Source: Alisma plantago-aquatica (lineage: Eukaryota; Streptophyta; Magnoliopsida; Alismatales; Alismataceae). From it: a stretch of DNA of 64,000 nt. Position 1 is the stretch's first letter. Each line of letters opens with the position of its first letter. The DNA is taken from contig OY856410.1 in assembly GCA_963693085.1 (NCBI GenBank), positions 1,334,611,804-1,334,675,803 of the forward strand, in the 5' to 3' direction. Under the pieces are notes generated by a model that saw nothing but the letters and a program-made list of their open reading frames with translations, did no database searches and was not told the origin of the DNA. A program made the position numbers and the translations under genes. This document shows positions 1 to 12,330 of the stretch, piece after piece.

Positions 1-273
1 TCTTGCTTTGTTTTATTTATTTTGTTTCATTCTTGGTTGAAGTAACATCATTCCCTAAGGAACACTAGACTTAATATCACTATTTGGTTAGTGTAATTGT
101 TCCAAAGTTCTACATTCTTTGTACTTATTGCTCCTTGTCCTTGTGGATCAACCCTAATTTACTACATCAGACCCCGTATAATAGTTGTGGGGCCCTAAGT
201 GTTGGGTTATAAAATTTAAGAGTCTGACTACTGTATATTCACTCCTTTTTGCACATGTGATTTAGTTCGGACA
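1..273 (+). repeat. Element A 5' LTR, last 273 bases
   Basis: Aligns base by base with 30829-30860 joined to 35412-35639, including the phrases around aaggaacactagactta, ccttgtcc.tgtggat and gggtcataaaatttaagagt. Ends in CGGACA where the 3' copy ends in CGATCA. The match stops exactly where a primer-site-like sequence starts, which fixes this as an LTR end. Confidence 0.8.
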
Positions 274-279
274 ATGTTT

Positions 280-297
280 TGGTGGCATTTATGGGAA
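280..297 (+). other. Degenerate primer-binding site of element A (tRNA-Asp type)
   Basis: tggtggcatttatgggaa lies six bases after the LTR end, in the same place as the clear site of element C. It matches about 11 of 18 positions of the tRNA-Asp-complementary site used by Athila elements. Recognised mainly by position. Confidence 0.55.
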
Positions 298-699
298 CAA
301 GACAATTGGTACTATTAAGAACTGAAATCTACTCACCATACACATGTGCCTCAAGTCTAGAGATAGACTTGACTGCACAATCTTTAATCCACTATCTCTA
401 ACTATCTCAAAATACTTTATTTAACATGTCCAGTTTCCAACTCAATCGTGCAAACTATTCTAGGTAGTCTGAAGAGAAGCAGATAGTAAATTCGACATGC
501 CTCCTTGTAGGGGAGGACACCAGGGAGGAGGCTGAAACCCACGAGTTGAGCAAGCTTGACCCCCACCTGAGACTGAATCCAAACATGAGGAGTACCACTA
601 TAAATACGTAGTACTTGAGAACCCACCTCATGACATACCATACCACACCAAAACAAGGAGCATGAAGAACGATTCCATGATGAAGAGTGTAATCATAGA

Positions 700-1234
700 G
701 ATAGAGAAAGGATGAATGGGAGGAACAATGAGGACAAAAACAACAATGACAATCATAACAATGAAGATAACAATGATGATGGATGCCCTTCTCTTTGCAA
801 ACTGGTAGCCATACGAGCCAATGGATCAAGGTGCCCAATCATCATTCAGAGATTCAATGCTCCAAATTTCAAATTTAAACAAGTCGTGTTTCCATGATTC
901 AAAACAAATCTTATGTAAGAAATTCCCATGGTGAAAACCCCTATCATCATTTGGACACCTTCAAAAACATTTGTGATGCCATCAAGATGAAGAGGGTGTC
1001 ACAAGAGGTGATATACTGCAAGGGATTTAACTTTTCTTTGAGGGATAAGGTGTTGTCATGGTACCTTACTCTACCTAACAAAGAACTTAATGGATGGGCA
1101 CCTCTGGATTTCACATTTGTCACCAAGTTCTACTCGGTCGAGAAGACCCTAAAACATACATAAAATAATTGGATTCATGCAAAAGTCTAAAGAGAACTTG
1201 TAAGAGGCATGGGAACATTTCCAAGAGTACTGGA
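700..1234 (+). pseudogene. Element A gag, N-terminal part (cut by copia B)
   Basis: An Asn/Asp-rich start (712 onward) is followed, after a frame change near 895, by a gag core at 894-1163. Visible motifs are NPYHHLDTFKNICDAIK, FNFSLRDKVLSWYLTLP and FVTKFYS, which match the retrotransposon gag (capsid) fold as in the gag of element C (EHFLRFIDLC, SLADRAMSWYNSL, FLEKFYP). After a stop at 1161-1163 a trace of AWE.FQEYW runs up to the insertion point of element B at 1234. The reading resumes at 10916 with a segment equivalent to the CPHHG region of C. Stops and at least one frameshift make it non-functional. Confidence 0.75.
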
Positions 1235-3472
1235 TGTTGGTTATGTATGCCTAGAGAGTCAATCATGTGATGATTGCAATGCCATATCATGTAAAAATGA
1301 TTTGATTATGAATAAAAGGCAAGCTACCAATTTATTTTGTTTAATTCAGTTATGAGATAATGATGTAACATTATAAATGTCTAGGGAATAATATTACTCA
1401 ATGATGTATCTCTTCGAGTATGTGACTTGGAAGAAATGAGATCATACAGACGTTAAGAGTACATATTTACATTTTCATTATGTCCCTGGTCAGTTGTTAT
1501 TGTGGAAGGTTGATAGACAACAATAACACATAAGATCATAGTGTGAGTTGGTTGATGATTGAGTCTCATTGGTGATGATATGGTGATATCAAACCAATCA
1601 CATAGATACATGTTAGAGAACAGTGTATCAGACAGACCCACCCTGAGACTGACACATGGAAGCCATCATCATGGAAGTCATAGTCAACTCTCACAGTGAT
1701 GGTGGTGGTTGTGGTACTTAGACCTAAAATCACTGCACTCAACACATGTCATTGGGTACACTTTGACATCATCAAACACACTCTTGAAACATGGGTTGTT
1801 ATAACAGTGATGATTGGGTGGCTTTGACACATGGGGTTTTACTGTGAGTGATAGACATGGGATTTGTCCCTCCTACTGGAGTGTGATGTCCTAGGCCTCT
1901 TGATTAGCGAGACTGAAAAAAGCATGGCCATGCGCATGTGATTCAATATGTGAAATTGAGCTTAAAAATATCTTAGACAGTCTTCTCTTGGTTCAAGAAA
2001 CAAAGATTGAATAATAATGAGGGTGACTGCTCCATGCCTCTAGTTTAATCTAGACATCAGTGACAAAGGAACTATACAAACACTACAACACCATACACAG
2101 ATTGTAGGTTGAATTTGTTCCCCAACTTTTCCTTTACTTGGGTATCAATAATGTGTGACTAGGCACCATTCTTTGCTTGTGATGTCATAAGTTGTTATGG
2201 ACATTCACTGCCAATGTAATATGGGACCTATAGGGTCACACGCATAGGTCTTGACCTAGTAGAGTAGTTCATATCTCAAATGACTATTGAATTAAGTGCT
2301 AAAGTGTTTAGGCATTTGATTCAAGAAACAAACAAGCTGACAACACTGCTAAATGCCCATCTCAAGTGTTGAGACAGCCATCTAGAAGTGCATAACGGCC
2401 GTCTCAAGAGTTGAGATGGGCGTCTGAGTGTCAGGCCTAGTTGTGAGGTTAAATTGGCATTGGAGCGAATTGACCCGGCCCAACGAGCTTGATTCGGGTC
2501 ACTAGACGACCGTCTGGGTGAATTGAGATGGCTGTTTCACATGGGCGAGATAGTCCATCTCAGTTAGGGAAGGTTCAAGTTGTTTCTCAATCCCTTTCAT
2601 TTGAGCAATACTTGTTACACAAGGAAATCAATGTCTAATATTGATGGGAATTGATTTGCCAAATTCATACACAACTGGAAACTATGAAATGGCCATCTCA
2701 CGTGTGATACGACCGTCTGGCTCAGCCAAATGGCCATTTTTACTATCGTAGGTTGTGCAATTTCTAGAATTTTTGCAAAAAATTGAGTTCTTCGGGTCAT
2801 TTCCACTCCTACACTTTAGTCCCACATTAGTGGGGACTGGGAACCCTGACGCTAACCCCTCCTATATAGAGAGAGGTACTGGGGGCTTCCTAAAGTACAA
2901 CAAAAACACACAAAAATGAGAATTAGTTCCTCTGACAATTATTGTCCTGTCTGGTTGTGGTAACCACGAGAGCCCAGGTAAGTCCTACCCGATAAGGGAG
3001 GGAAAACCATGGGAGAGAACAACTAAGAGTTGTTGTTGTGGTAGAGCAGGATAGTGACTAGTACACCAACAAAGAGGGACAAATCCTTCCTATCCAGTCT
3101 AGCTAGTAGGACGAAAAGAGTTCTAGGCAGTATGTGTGGACTACCATAGAGGCGGGAAGCCATTGTTTGCCACTTGGAGGACAACGTCAACCAACTATCT
3201 GTGACAAGAGGAGCTTCTGAAGATGACGACATTTGTGGCTGTAGTCCATAGTGCAGACCAAGAGGTGCAATAGTCAGATGAGTCCCAGTGCAACTAGGAT
3301 TCAGAGTTGCACATCTACAGTGATGAGGATTGTTGATAGTCTTTCTTTAGGACCATGTTTATCCCATAAACCATCCTTCCTGCATTATAGTTATTGATGT
3401 AATCTACTATTTATGGGAATATGGAATAAAATTTTAAATTCCACCACCTACTCTGTACCAAATTTCCCAACA
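1235..3472 (+). repeat. Element B 5' LTR
   Basis: Pairs with 8666-10915 over its whole length, with many C/T and G/A differences. Contains an array of self-complementary GAGATGG/CCATCTC/GACCGTCTG phrases at about 2350-2740, a TATA-like tatata at 2863-2868, and a transcribed leader to the CAACA end. Confidence 0.92.
2863..2868 (+). promoter_or_regulatory. Probable TATA box of element B LTR
   Basis: cctatatagagag follows a conserved gggactgggaaccctgac stretch. The 3' LTR has ctatatatag at 10311-10320 in the same context. It lies directly downstream of the U3 phrase array, as in the other LTRs of the window. Confidence 0.55.
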
Positions 3473-3473
3473 G

Positions 3474-3486
3474 TGGTATCAGAGCC
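3474..3486 (+). other. Element B primer-binding site (tRNA-iMet)
   Basis: tggtatcagagcc starts two bases after the LTR ends in CAACA. It is the canonical complement of the 3' end of plant initiator tRNA-Met. Confidence 0.93.
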
Positions 3487-4736
3487 AACATCAATTTACT
3501 ATATTATGGGATAATTGATCTGATTAGATTTTGGTTTTTTTGTTCTATTATTGCATGCGATGTGAATAATATCTTGTCAAATCCAAAACGACGATAATCC
3601 CAAACTATATATATATATATATATATATATGCAGTTCACATGCATCTCCCTAAAATGGTTTTGATGATGGATATGTAGCATGGTTATGGCTAATAACCCC
3701 TATATGTGCATGGTTGTATGTGGATAGTTTATCTGGTTATCTCAGTTTGTGTACTGAGCCTCTATCTTATCTTCCCAATGTCAACTTAATTCTCTTCTAC
3801 CTTTTCTCCCCTTGAATGTAACTCAAGGTTTCCTTATAATCACATAAAATTAGGATAGTTTACTTTCCTATTATGATGAAGATGAATGATCTTGGAGGAC
3901 ATGGTGGACAAGCCGAACTAATCACCTGGTGGACCCAACCGATCTATTGGAGGAGCCAGCCAATGGTGGAAAGGACCAGACGACAAGTGATATGACCTTA
4001 CAATTGGACAGGAGGCAAGCTGATGGTTTAAGGGTTGAACCTATCAACCCAGATTGGCAAGCATAGATCTTCATCAACAATAGGTTTATGCATGTGATGT
4101 AAACTTAGATGGCATAATCCCTTGTGACACCAAGGGATTACATTAGGACTAGCCATAACCATTTCTTTCATTTATTTCATGTTTTCATTTTGGATATATG
4201 TAGTGATTGGATAAAGTATATGTATTTATACAAACTCCCTCAAACTAAAATATTAAGTCTTAGATGCCTTCCATTAGCAATACACATGAAAATCTTGATC
4301 GACTCAACGTAGATTTGCATAAAGCATGGTGCACCATCTATCTCATGGAAGTGTGTGGTATATATGTAGATTTTCACAAATCATGGTACATATCTTTCAT
4401 ATTGGCTATTGGGTTAGGCTTAACTGGTGACTTGGAGATCCCAAGCCCAGAGGCATGCAGATAATCATGGTAAGGTGTTGTGCATATCATCTATTCAAGA
4501 GTTGCATATGATGCAATTGGCATGATGGCCAACCTAAATAGTCAGGTTGTGGGCGATCAGCAAAAACCGACTCATGACTTAATGAAATATGGATCTTGGA
4601 ACACTAGAATATTGTACGCTACAATATTTCAAATTGATATTGAGGGATATCAATTCGAATAAAATAGTGGGAGTGATAATAATTAAAAACCTAATTAATA
4701 TCGTCAATTTTTTAAAATCAAATCAAATCAAAAATG
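3487..4736 (+). other. Element B untranslated leader
   Basis: About 1.25 kb between primer site and gag without a supported reading frame. Contains a TA dinucleotide run at 3606-3630 and a purine-rich stretch around 3900-4060. Short open frames here show no family resemblance. Confidence 0.5.
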
Positions 4737-5660
4737 GTTTTTGACAAATGCAAATTTTCTCTTATAGAATCAATGATGAATAAATCCCATTTGCGATTGG
4801 TCCTGAAGAAGGACAAACTTGATGGGAAATATTACCACAAATGGTTTTAGACTTTGAGAAGGGTTCTCAATGAAGAGTGCAAGCTCTACATCCTTGAAAA
4901 ACACTGCCTAAAATACCTCCTCCATATGCACCTAGGGCACAAGTGGGGATGCTTACTGGAAGCATGCCCATGATGCGTTAGAGATAAAGTACCTTATGAT
5001 AAGCTACATGAACTATCAGTTACATGAGCAATGTGAGGACATGAGTGTTATTGAGATGGTGATACATCTCAGAAAGGTAACACTTGGTATTGACATGCAA
5101 GAAAGGAACATTATCTTAAAGGTGCTACATGCGTCAAAGCTGACAAAGGGAACCTCAGTAGAAGAACATGTGCTCAATATGATTGGACATGTATATCTTC
5201 TTGAAGAGTTGGGAATTACCTTGAGCCAAGAGTTGGCTACTGATATGATTCTAAAGACTATGCCAGAATCATATAGATGTTTTATTACATTCCAACATGT
5301 GAGTAATTTGACTGGATAGATGTCAGAACTACTTGCCATGTTAATTCATGCTGAAGAAAAAGTGAAGAAGGACAAGCCCGTGATGGTGATCAATGAGGCT
5401 TAGTCCAAGGAGAAAAGCAAGACTGAGAAGAGTTCTATGGTCAATCCTAAGTCCAATTCTTCAGCACTCAAGATAAGGAGACAGAAAAGTACAAGAGGAA
5501 ATCATCCTTTGTACTTGAAGGCTTTCAGGAAGCAGAAGATGGAGATGGTGATCTCCACTTCAGGTATATACGTTATTGAGATAAATCTATCTACTTCATC
5601 AGCTTTGGTATTAGATAGAGGATGAGGATCTCACATATGTTCTCATATGTAGGATTTGAA
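4737..5660 (+). pseudogene. Element B gag (copia, UBN2-type) and start of protease
   Basis: The frame around 4785-4830 gives HLRLVLKKDKLDGKYYHKW, typical of the copia gag start. At 4996-5319 follow HEQCEDMSVIEMVIHLRK, EEHVLNMIGHVYLLEELG and LATDMILKTMPESY, which match the UBN2 gag domain. After a Lys-rich stretch (5437-5560) comes the protease region at 5590-5650. It reads LDRG where a catalytic Asp-Thr-Gly is expected, followed by a stop and then GSHMCSHM. Several stops and frame changes are present. Confidence 0.8.
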
Positions 5661-6960
5661 GGGTAGTAGGCCTTTAGGGAAAAGTGAGGTGGAACTATGA
5701 GTTGCTAATGATGCAAGAGTTGTGGCCAGTGTAGTTGGAACCTATAATATATCTCTGCCCACGAGGCTTGTAATAGAGTTAAAGAAATGCTATCATGTAC
5801 CTCCTACAAATAGAAACATCATATTTGTATATTGTTTGGACAATGATGCATTTGAACTCTATATTAAAAGTGGTCGATGTTCTATTTCAAAATATGTGAT
5901 CTTTTATAGCAGTGCCCCTATGTTTTATGGTATTTACATATTAGACCTAAAGACAAATGTATATAACGTTAATACCAAAAGGCTAAAACTCAATGACTCA
6001 AAAAAAACATACCTTTGGCATTGTCATCTAGGGAACATAAATGATATTTGCATATCTAGACTCCATAAGGATCGTTATCTAGACTCTTTTGATTTTGAAT
6101 CATTTGAGACGTGAATCTTGTTTGTCGGGTGAGATGGATAAGACCCCTTTCACTGGAAACAATGAGAGGGCTAATGATCTATTAGGACTCATACATACTG
6201 ATGTATGTGGACCTTTTAGAACAGATGCTAGAGGCGGGTTTAAGTACTTCATTAACTTCACTGATGACTTCAGTAAGTATGGCTATGTTTATTTAATGAA
6301 ACATAAGTCAGAAGCTCTTGAAAAGTTCAAGGAGTTTATGAATGAAGTACAAAACCAACTTGGTAAAACTATTTAGGCACTTCATTCTGATCGAGGTGGA
6401 GAATACTTAAACCATGAGTTTGAGGACCATCTTAGAGAACATGGGGGTGTATCCCAATGGACTCTACCTGGAACACCTCATCATAATGGTGTATCAGAAA
6501 GAAGGAATCACACATTACTAGATATGGTACGATCTATGATGAGTTTAGTAAAGCTTCCAACTACCTTCTAGTGGTATGCTCTAAAAACCACCATGTTTAC
6601 ACTAAACTGAGTACCATCTAAGTCGGTTGAAAAGACACCGTATGAGATATGGACTGGGAAGCATCCCAAAATGTCTTTTATGAGGATTTGGGGTTGTGAA
6701 GCTTATGTCAAGAAAATGTTTCTTGAAAAGCTTGGTCCTAGATCTGAAAATTGTTACTTTGTTGGATATCCCAAGGAAACTGTGGGATACTACTTGTATA
6801 GTCTATCTGACAACAAATTCTTGGTTGCCAAAGATATTGCATTCCTATAAAAGGAATTCATTTCCAAATGAATCAGTGGGAGACAAGTAGAACTCGAAGA
6901 GGTTCAAGATCAACAAGAAAACATTGAACCATTAGATGAACTAGAGGAACCAAAATATTC
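5661..6960 (+). pseudogene. Element B integrase (copia)
   Basis: 5722-6114 carries the protease tail and GAG-pre-integrase domain (YHVPPTNRNIIFVYCLD; LWHCHLGNINDICISRLHKD). 6089-6376 gives the integrase core start: HTDVCGPFRTDARGGFKYFINFTDD with the first catalytic Asp. After a stop at 6374-6376 come ALHSDRGGEY (second Asp, about 6380-6410) and HHNGVSERRN with the catalytic Glu (about 6480-6510). The three acidic residues are therefore still visible. Frame changes occur near 6110 and 6560. Confidence 0.85.
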
Positions 6961-7019
6961 ACAAGGTGTAGTGGAATCTCAAATTCCTCAAGTAACATAG
7001 AAACCTCATAGGTCTAATA

Positions 7020-7960
7020 GGACATGCCTTGAACCTAAGAGATTTGGATATCTTGTTACTCAGGAAGGTAGTGAATTGGCCATAGATGATGAGTATAAAG
7101 ATGTTATAGAGGGACCAGAGTTTGAGAAATGGCTTGAGGCCATGAGATCTGAGATGGAATCTATGTATACCAACAAAGTATGGACTTTGGTGGATCCACC
7201 TAAAGGGGTAAAACCCATAGGGTGCAAGTGGGTCTTCAAGAAGAAGACTGACATGGATGGAAAAGTTCAAACCTCTAAGGGAAGATTTGTTGCAATGGGT
7301 TTCAGACAGGTTCAACGTGTTGACTATGATGAAACCTTTTCTCTAGTGGACATGGTTAAATCCATTCGGATCATGATTGCTATTACAGTCTATCATGACA
7401 TGATATTTGGCAAATGGATATCAAAAATACATTCCTTAATAGGTTTCTTGTGGAGGATGTATAGATGACACAACCTGAGGGGTTTATAGATCCAAAGTTT
7501 GCTAATAAAGTGTGTAATATACAAAGGTCAATCGATGGATTTAAGCAAGCATCTCCGCGCTAGAATCTTCATTTTGATGAGATAGTCAAAGGGTTTGACT
7601 TTGCTCAAAATGAAAGGAACCTTGTGTGTACAAGAAGGTTAGTGGGAGCATAGTGACATTCCTCATATTGTATGTAGATGAAATACTATTGATGGGGAAT
7701 GACATCCCTACTTTACAAAGGGTAAAGGCATGGCTTGGAAATACATTCTCTATGAAAGACTTGGGAGAAGCATCCTACATCTTGATGATAAAGATCTATA
7801 GAGATAGATCTAAAAGATTTCTCAGACTAAGTCAGAGCACATACATTGACAAATCTTTGAAGCAGTTTAGCATGGAGAACTCAAAGAGAGGAAACTTGCC
7901 TTCATGCCATGGTGTTCTAGTCTCTAGAGCTTAATGTCCCAGTTCTTGTGAAGAAAGGGA
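7020..7960 (+). pseudogene. Element B reverse transcriptase (copia)
   Basis: 7076-7468 holds the RVT_2 start: EKWLEAMRSEMESMYTNKVW, TLVDPPKGVKPIGCKWVFKK, GRFVAMGFRQ and DYDETFSLV. A frame change follows around 7440-7480. 7626-7934 continues with FLILYVDEILLMGND. The catalytic YVDD has become YVDE, a change expected to abolish polymerisation. Next come WLGNTFSMKDLGEASYILMI and LSQSTYIDKSLKQF. Order and spacing are normal for copia. Confidence 0.88.
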
Positions 7961-7989
7961 ACACATGAGTGTGATTCTATATGCATTGG

Positions 7990-8640
7990 CAATTGGATTA
8001 ATCATATATGCAATGTTATGTACTCGTCCAGACGTCTCGTATGCCTTGAGAATGATGAGCAGATATTAATTAAATCTAGGTGATGCTCACTGGATAGTCA
8101 TGAAGAACATCCTCATGTACTTGAGAAGGACTAAGGATCAATTCTTGGTCTACGACAGAGAGGAAGAGTTGGTGGTAAAAGGTTGCACTGATGCAAGCTT
8201 CTAGACTGATCAAGATGATTACAAATTGCAATCGAGATTTGTGTTTTGCATTAACAATGGAGTTGTGAAATGGAAGAGATCTAAGAAAGAAACATTTGTT
8301 GATTCTACAGTAGAGGCCGAGTATACTACTGCATCAAAAGAGGTTGTATAGATCAAGAAGTTCATCATAGAACTTGGGGTTGTTCCTAGCATCAGCGAGG
8401 CAAGTGAGCTATATTGTGACAACAATGGAGCTATTGTACAAGCTAAGGAACCCAGATCACATCAACGCTCAAATCATTTTGAGACATTATGGCTTTGGTT
8501 ACGAGAAATCATATAGCGTGGAGATGTAAAGATTTGCAAAGTACCAACTGAAAGCAACAATGTTGATCCCTTGACGAAAGCACTTCACAACAGAAGCATG
8601 ATGGACATGTAAGGTCAATCGAAATAAGATTCATGGGTGA
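7990..8640 (+). pseudogene. Element B RNase H (copia C-terminus)
   Basis: With stops, the frame reads VMYTRPDVSY-like residues near 8020-8040, DAS at about 8190-8200, FVDSTVEAEY near 8290-8320, LYCDNNGAI near 8405-8435 and an element-end motif HIKRWSLRE-like/LTKALHNR near 8565-8600. These correspond to the RNase H domain that ends copia Pol. No intact reading frame. Confidence 0.75.
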
Positions 8641-8649
8641 TTGGCTCTA

Positions 8650-8665
8650 AGTGCAAGTGGGAGTT
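8650..8665 (+). other. Element B polypurine tract
   Basis: aagtgcaagtgggagt directly precedes the 3' LTR start. This is the usual copia tract position and wording. Confidence 0.8.
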
Positions 8666-10915
8666 TGTTTGTTATGTATGCCTAGAGAGCCAATCATGTG
8701 ATGATTGTAATGGTATATCATGTAAAAATGATTTGATTATTAATAAAAGGCAAGCTTCCAATTTATTTTGTTTAATTCAGTTATGAGATAATGATGTAAC
8801 ATTATAAATGTCTTGAGAATAATATTACTCAATGATATATGTCTTCAAGTATGTGACTTGGAAGAAATGAGATCATACGGATGTTAAGAGTACATATTTA
8901 CATTCTCATTATGTCTCAGATCAGTTGTTATTATGGAAGGTTGATAGACAACCATGACACATAAGATCAAGTGTGAGTTGGTTGATGACTGAGTCTCATT
9001 AGTTATGATATAGAAATATCAAACCAATCACACAGATACAAGTTAGAGAATAGTGTACTAGACAGACCCACCATGAGACTAACACATGGAAGCCATCATC
9101 ATGGAAGTCATAGTCAGCTCACATAGTAATGGTGGTCGTTGTGGTTCTTAGACCTAAAATCACTACACTCAACACATGTCATTGGGTACACTTTGACATC
9201 ATCAAACGCAATCCTAAAACATGGATTGGTATAACGGTGATGATCGGGTGGCTTTGACTTATGGGGATTGACTGTGAGTGATAGACATGGGATTTGTCCC
9301 TCCTATTGGAGTGTGATGGCCTAGGCCTCTTGATTAGCAATATTGAGAAAAACATGGCCATGCACATGTGAGTCAATATGTGATATTGAGCTTACATATA
9401 TCTCATACAGTCTTCTCTTGGTTCAAGAAACAAAGATTGAATAATAATGAGGGTGACTGCTCCATGCCTCTAGTTCAATGTAGACATTATTTACAAAGTA
9501 ACTATATAACCCCTACAACACCATACACAGATTGTAGGTTGAATTGTTTCCCAACTTTTCCATTTACTTAGGTAGCAATGATGTGTGACTAGGCACCACT
9601 CTTTACTTGTGATGTCATAAGTTGTTATGGACATTCACTGCCAACGTAACATGGGACCTATAGGGTCACACACATAGGTCTTGACCTAGAAGAGGAGTTT
9701 AGATCTTGAATGACAGTTGAATTAAGTGCTAAAGTGTTTAGGCATTTGATCCAGGCAACAAACAGGCTGACAACACTACCAAATGCCCATCTCAAGTGTT
9801 GAGACGGTCATCTGGAAGTGCCAAATGACCATCTCAAGAGTTGAGACGGGCGTTTGAGTGTCAGGCCTAGTTGTGAGTTGAAATTCGCAATGAAGCAAAC
9901 TGACCAGGCCAAACGGGCTTGAATTGGGTCACCAGACGACCGTATGGGTGAACTGAGATGGCTATTTCACATGGGTGAGATAGTCCATCTCAATTAGGGA
10001 AGGTTCTAGTTGTTTCTCAATCTGTTTCATTTGAGAAATACTTGTTACACAAGGAAATCAATGTCTAACATTGATGGGAATTGATTTTCCAAATTCATAC
10101 ACAACTGGAAACTGCAAAATGGACATCTCACAGTGCAAGACGACCATCTCGCATGTGAGATGCTCATCTGGCTCAGCCAAATGGCCATTTCGTCTATAGT
10201 AGGTTGTGCAATTTCCAAAATTGTTGAAAAAATCGAGTTTTCGGATCCTTTCCACTCCCACACTTTTGTCTCGCTTTGGTGGGGATTGGGAGCCCTGACC
10301 CTAACCCCTCCTATATATAGAGGGGTACCGGGGGCTTCCTAAAGTATAAAAACAACACAAACAACTGAGAATCAGTTCCTCTGACAATTGTTGTCCTCTC
10401 TAGTTATGGTAACTACTAGAGCCCATGCAAGTCCTACCCGACAAGGGAGGGACAACCATGGGAGAGAACAACTGAGAGTTGTTGTTGTGGGAAAGCAATT
10501 CTGTGACTAGTACACCGGTGGAGAGGGACAACTCCTTGTCTGGTCTAGCAGGATGACAAGAGTTCTAGGTAGTTTGTGTGGACTACCATAGAGGCAGGAA
10601 GCCGTTGTTTGCGGCTTGGAGGACAATGTCACCCAGCAGTCAGTGACAAGCAGAGCTGCTAAAGAAGAGGATGTCCATGGCTATAGTTTGTGGTGCAAAC
10701 TAGGAGGTGTATCAGTCAGATATGTCCTAGTGCAACTAGGATTCAGAGTTGTGTATCTACAACAATGAGAATTGTCACTGGACTTGCTCCAGGATCAGGT
10801 ATATCCCATAAACCATCCTTCCTGCATTATAGTTATTGACACCATCTAGTATTTATGGGAATATCATAATAAAATATTAAATTTTGTTTCCTGCTTTATA
10901 CCATATTTCCCAACA
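8666..10915 (+). repeat. Element B 3' LTR
   Basis: Full-length partner of 1235-3472, beginning TGTTTGTTATG and ending CCCAACA. It carries the same phrase array (about 9785-10190) and TATA (10311-10320). It is followed by ctaga, then the resumed gag of element A. Confidence 0.92.
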
Positions 10916-12330
10916 CTAGAGAGATTTCCCTTACCACAATTTTGACACAGGATTTTGGTCATCTTACCCCTGTTGAGAGAACTTCACTAAATACAAAAGT
11001 AGGAAGTGATTTCTTGGGAAAGAATTTGAATAAGACTAATGTAATAATTGACAATATGGTTGCACTTCAAGCGGGGATGGAATACGATAGAGGACTAAAC
11101 AAGAAGGCAACACCCAAAGGAACACTTGCAGAAGCAAATGCTTTGGAAACCATAACTTCTTAGATCTAGTAGATAGCCACAAACATTAAGAAATTAAAGG
11201 ACTCAGGGATCAAAGGGAAGAAACCCATAGAAGACGTCCTAAAGTGTGTCACCTATTGAGAAGGAGGCCATGGAATCAATAATTGTATCTATACTCAGCC
11301 TGAAGAAGACAATGGCAAGGAAGATATTGGGAATGTTTCTTATGCTAACTTCAATAGACCAGACTACCCTAGCTTCATCTATGGGAACAAAGAAGCTATT
11401 GAGAATGCCCACCAGATTAACAATCCACCTAAAGGACCACTTGGATCTGGGAGAGGCAGAGGACAAATAGTGTACACTCACACTACAAACTACTAGGAAA
11501 ATAAAAACAACTATCAAGGCCAAGGGCAAGGCCAAAATCAGAATAGAAATCCAAATGGGTCTAGCCCAGATTAGAATCAAGACAAAAGCAATAGGCAAAC
11601 AGATATGGTGTTAGAACTTTTTGAGTTCACAAAAAGACATGCTACTATGAATGAGCAATTAACCTAGATTTCCATAACCAACACGGGGATATTGAACACC
11701 ATGCAAACTCAAATGGGGAATGTAACAACTCAGATGATGAAGATGCAAATCCATCAGTAGCAAATCGATCTACAACTAGCACAATTGTCGTAGCTCATCA
11801 ATAATCCACAAGGAAGGATCCCATCTAACACTGGGAGTGTAAAAATGGCCACTCTTCATTTTAGAAAAATTCTAGAAAATATAAATGATAAGAATACCCT
11901 TGAAGGAAGAAGGAATGTTGAATCACAACTTGAACATTTACAATAGAGGAAATGCCTGATGAGGAAAGTCTACTAAGAAGGATGAAGTGAAAGAAAAGGG
12001 CAGAGGAAATAAAACTATAAAAGCAAAGAAGTATGGCCCCACTGAGGAATCCTCTATAAATAGAGATCCGTATTCACCTAGCATTCCCTTCCCCTATAAA
12101 TTAATCAAGGCTCACTTGAAGAAAAGGCATGAGAAGTTCCTAGAAGCTGTCAAGAAGATGCACGCAGATGTTCCAGTCTTGGATTCTATCGAGGAAATGC
12201 CCACCTATGATAAGTTCTTCAAGGATCTAATCACAAAGAGGAGAAGGGGAGACCATGTGGAGATAGTGCAACTAGCTAAAATGTATAGCACTTTTTACAA
12301 GCAAAAATTCCCACAAAGAAGATAGATCCT
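10916..12330 (+). pseudogene. Element A gag, C-terminal part
   Basis: Continues the reading cut at 1234. It starts with a RDFPYHNFD-like stretch (equivalent to the CPHHG segment in element C), then 10942-11163. A Q/N/G-rich section at 11480-11580 (GQGQGQNQNRNPNG) matches the low-complexity tail of Athila gag. 11987-12325 holds IPFPYKLIKAHLKKRHEKF, KKMHADVPVLDSIEEMP and YDKFFKDLITKRR, clearly homologous to 21300-21470 in element C. Many stops and shifts. Confidence 0.75.

Larger units (their letters stand above)
1235..10915 (+). mobile_element. Element B: Ty1/copia retrotransposon with 2.2-kb LTRs, inserted in element A gag
   Basis: Two long direct repeats (1235-3472 and 8666-10915) begin TGTT.GTTATGTATGCC and end TTTCCCAACA. 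The first is followed by a tRNA-iMet primer site. The internal region reads gag, protease, integrase, RT, RNase H, the copia order. Flanking 5-mers are ctgga on the left and ctaga on the right, a target duplication with one difference. Total length is about 9.7 kb. LTRs above 2 kb are long for copia. All reading frames carry several stops, so the copy is dead. Confidence 0.92.

Noticed and set aside
3474..3486. tRNA gene suggested by tRNA-like ends at primer sites
   Set aside because: Only the 13-18 bases complementary to tRNA 3' ends are present; these are primer-binding sites.
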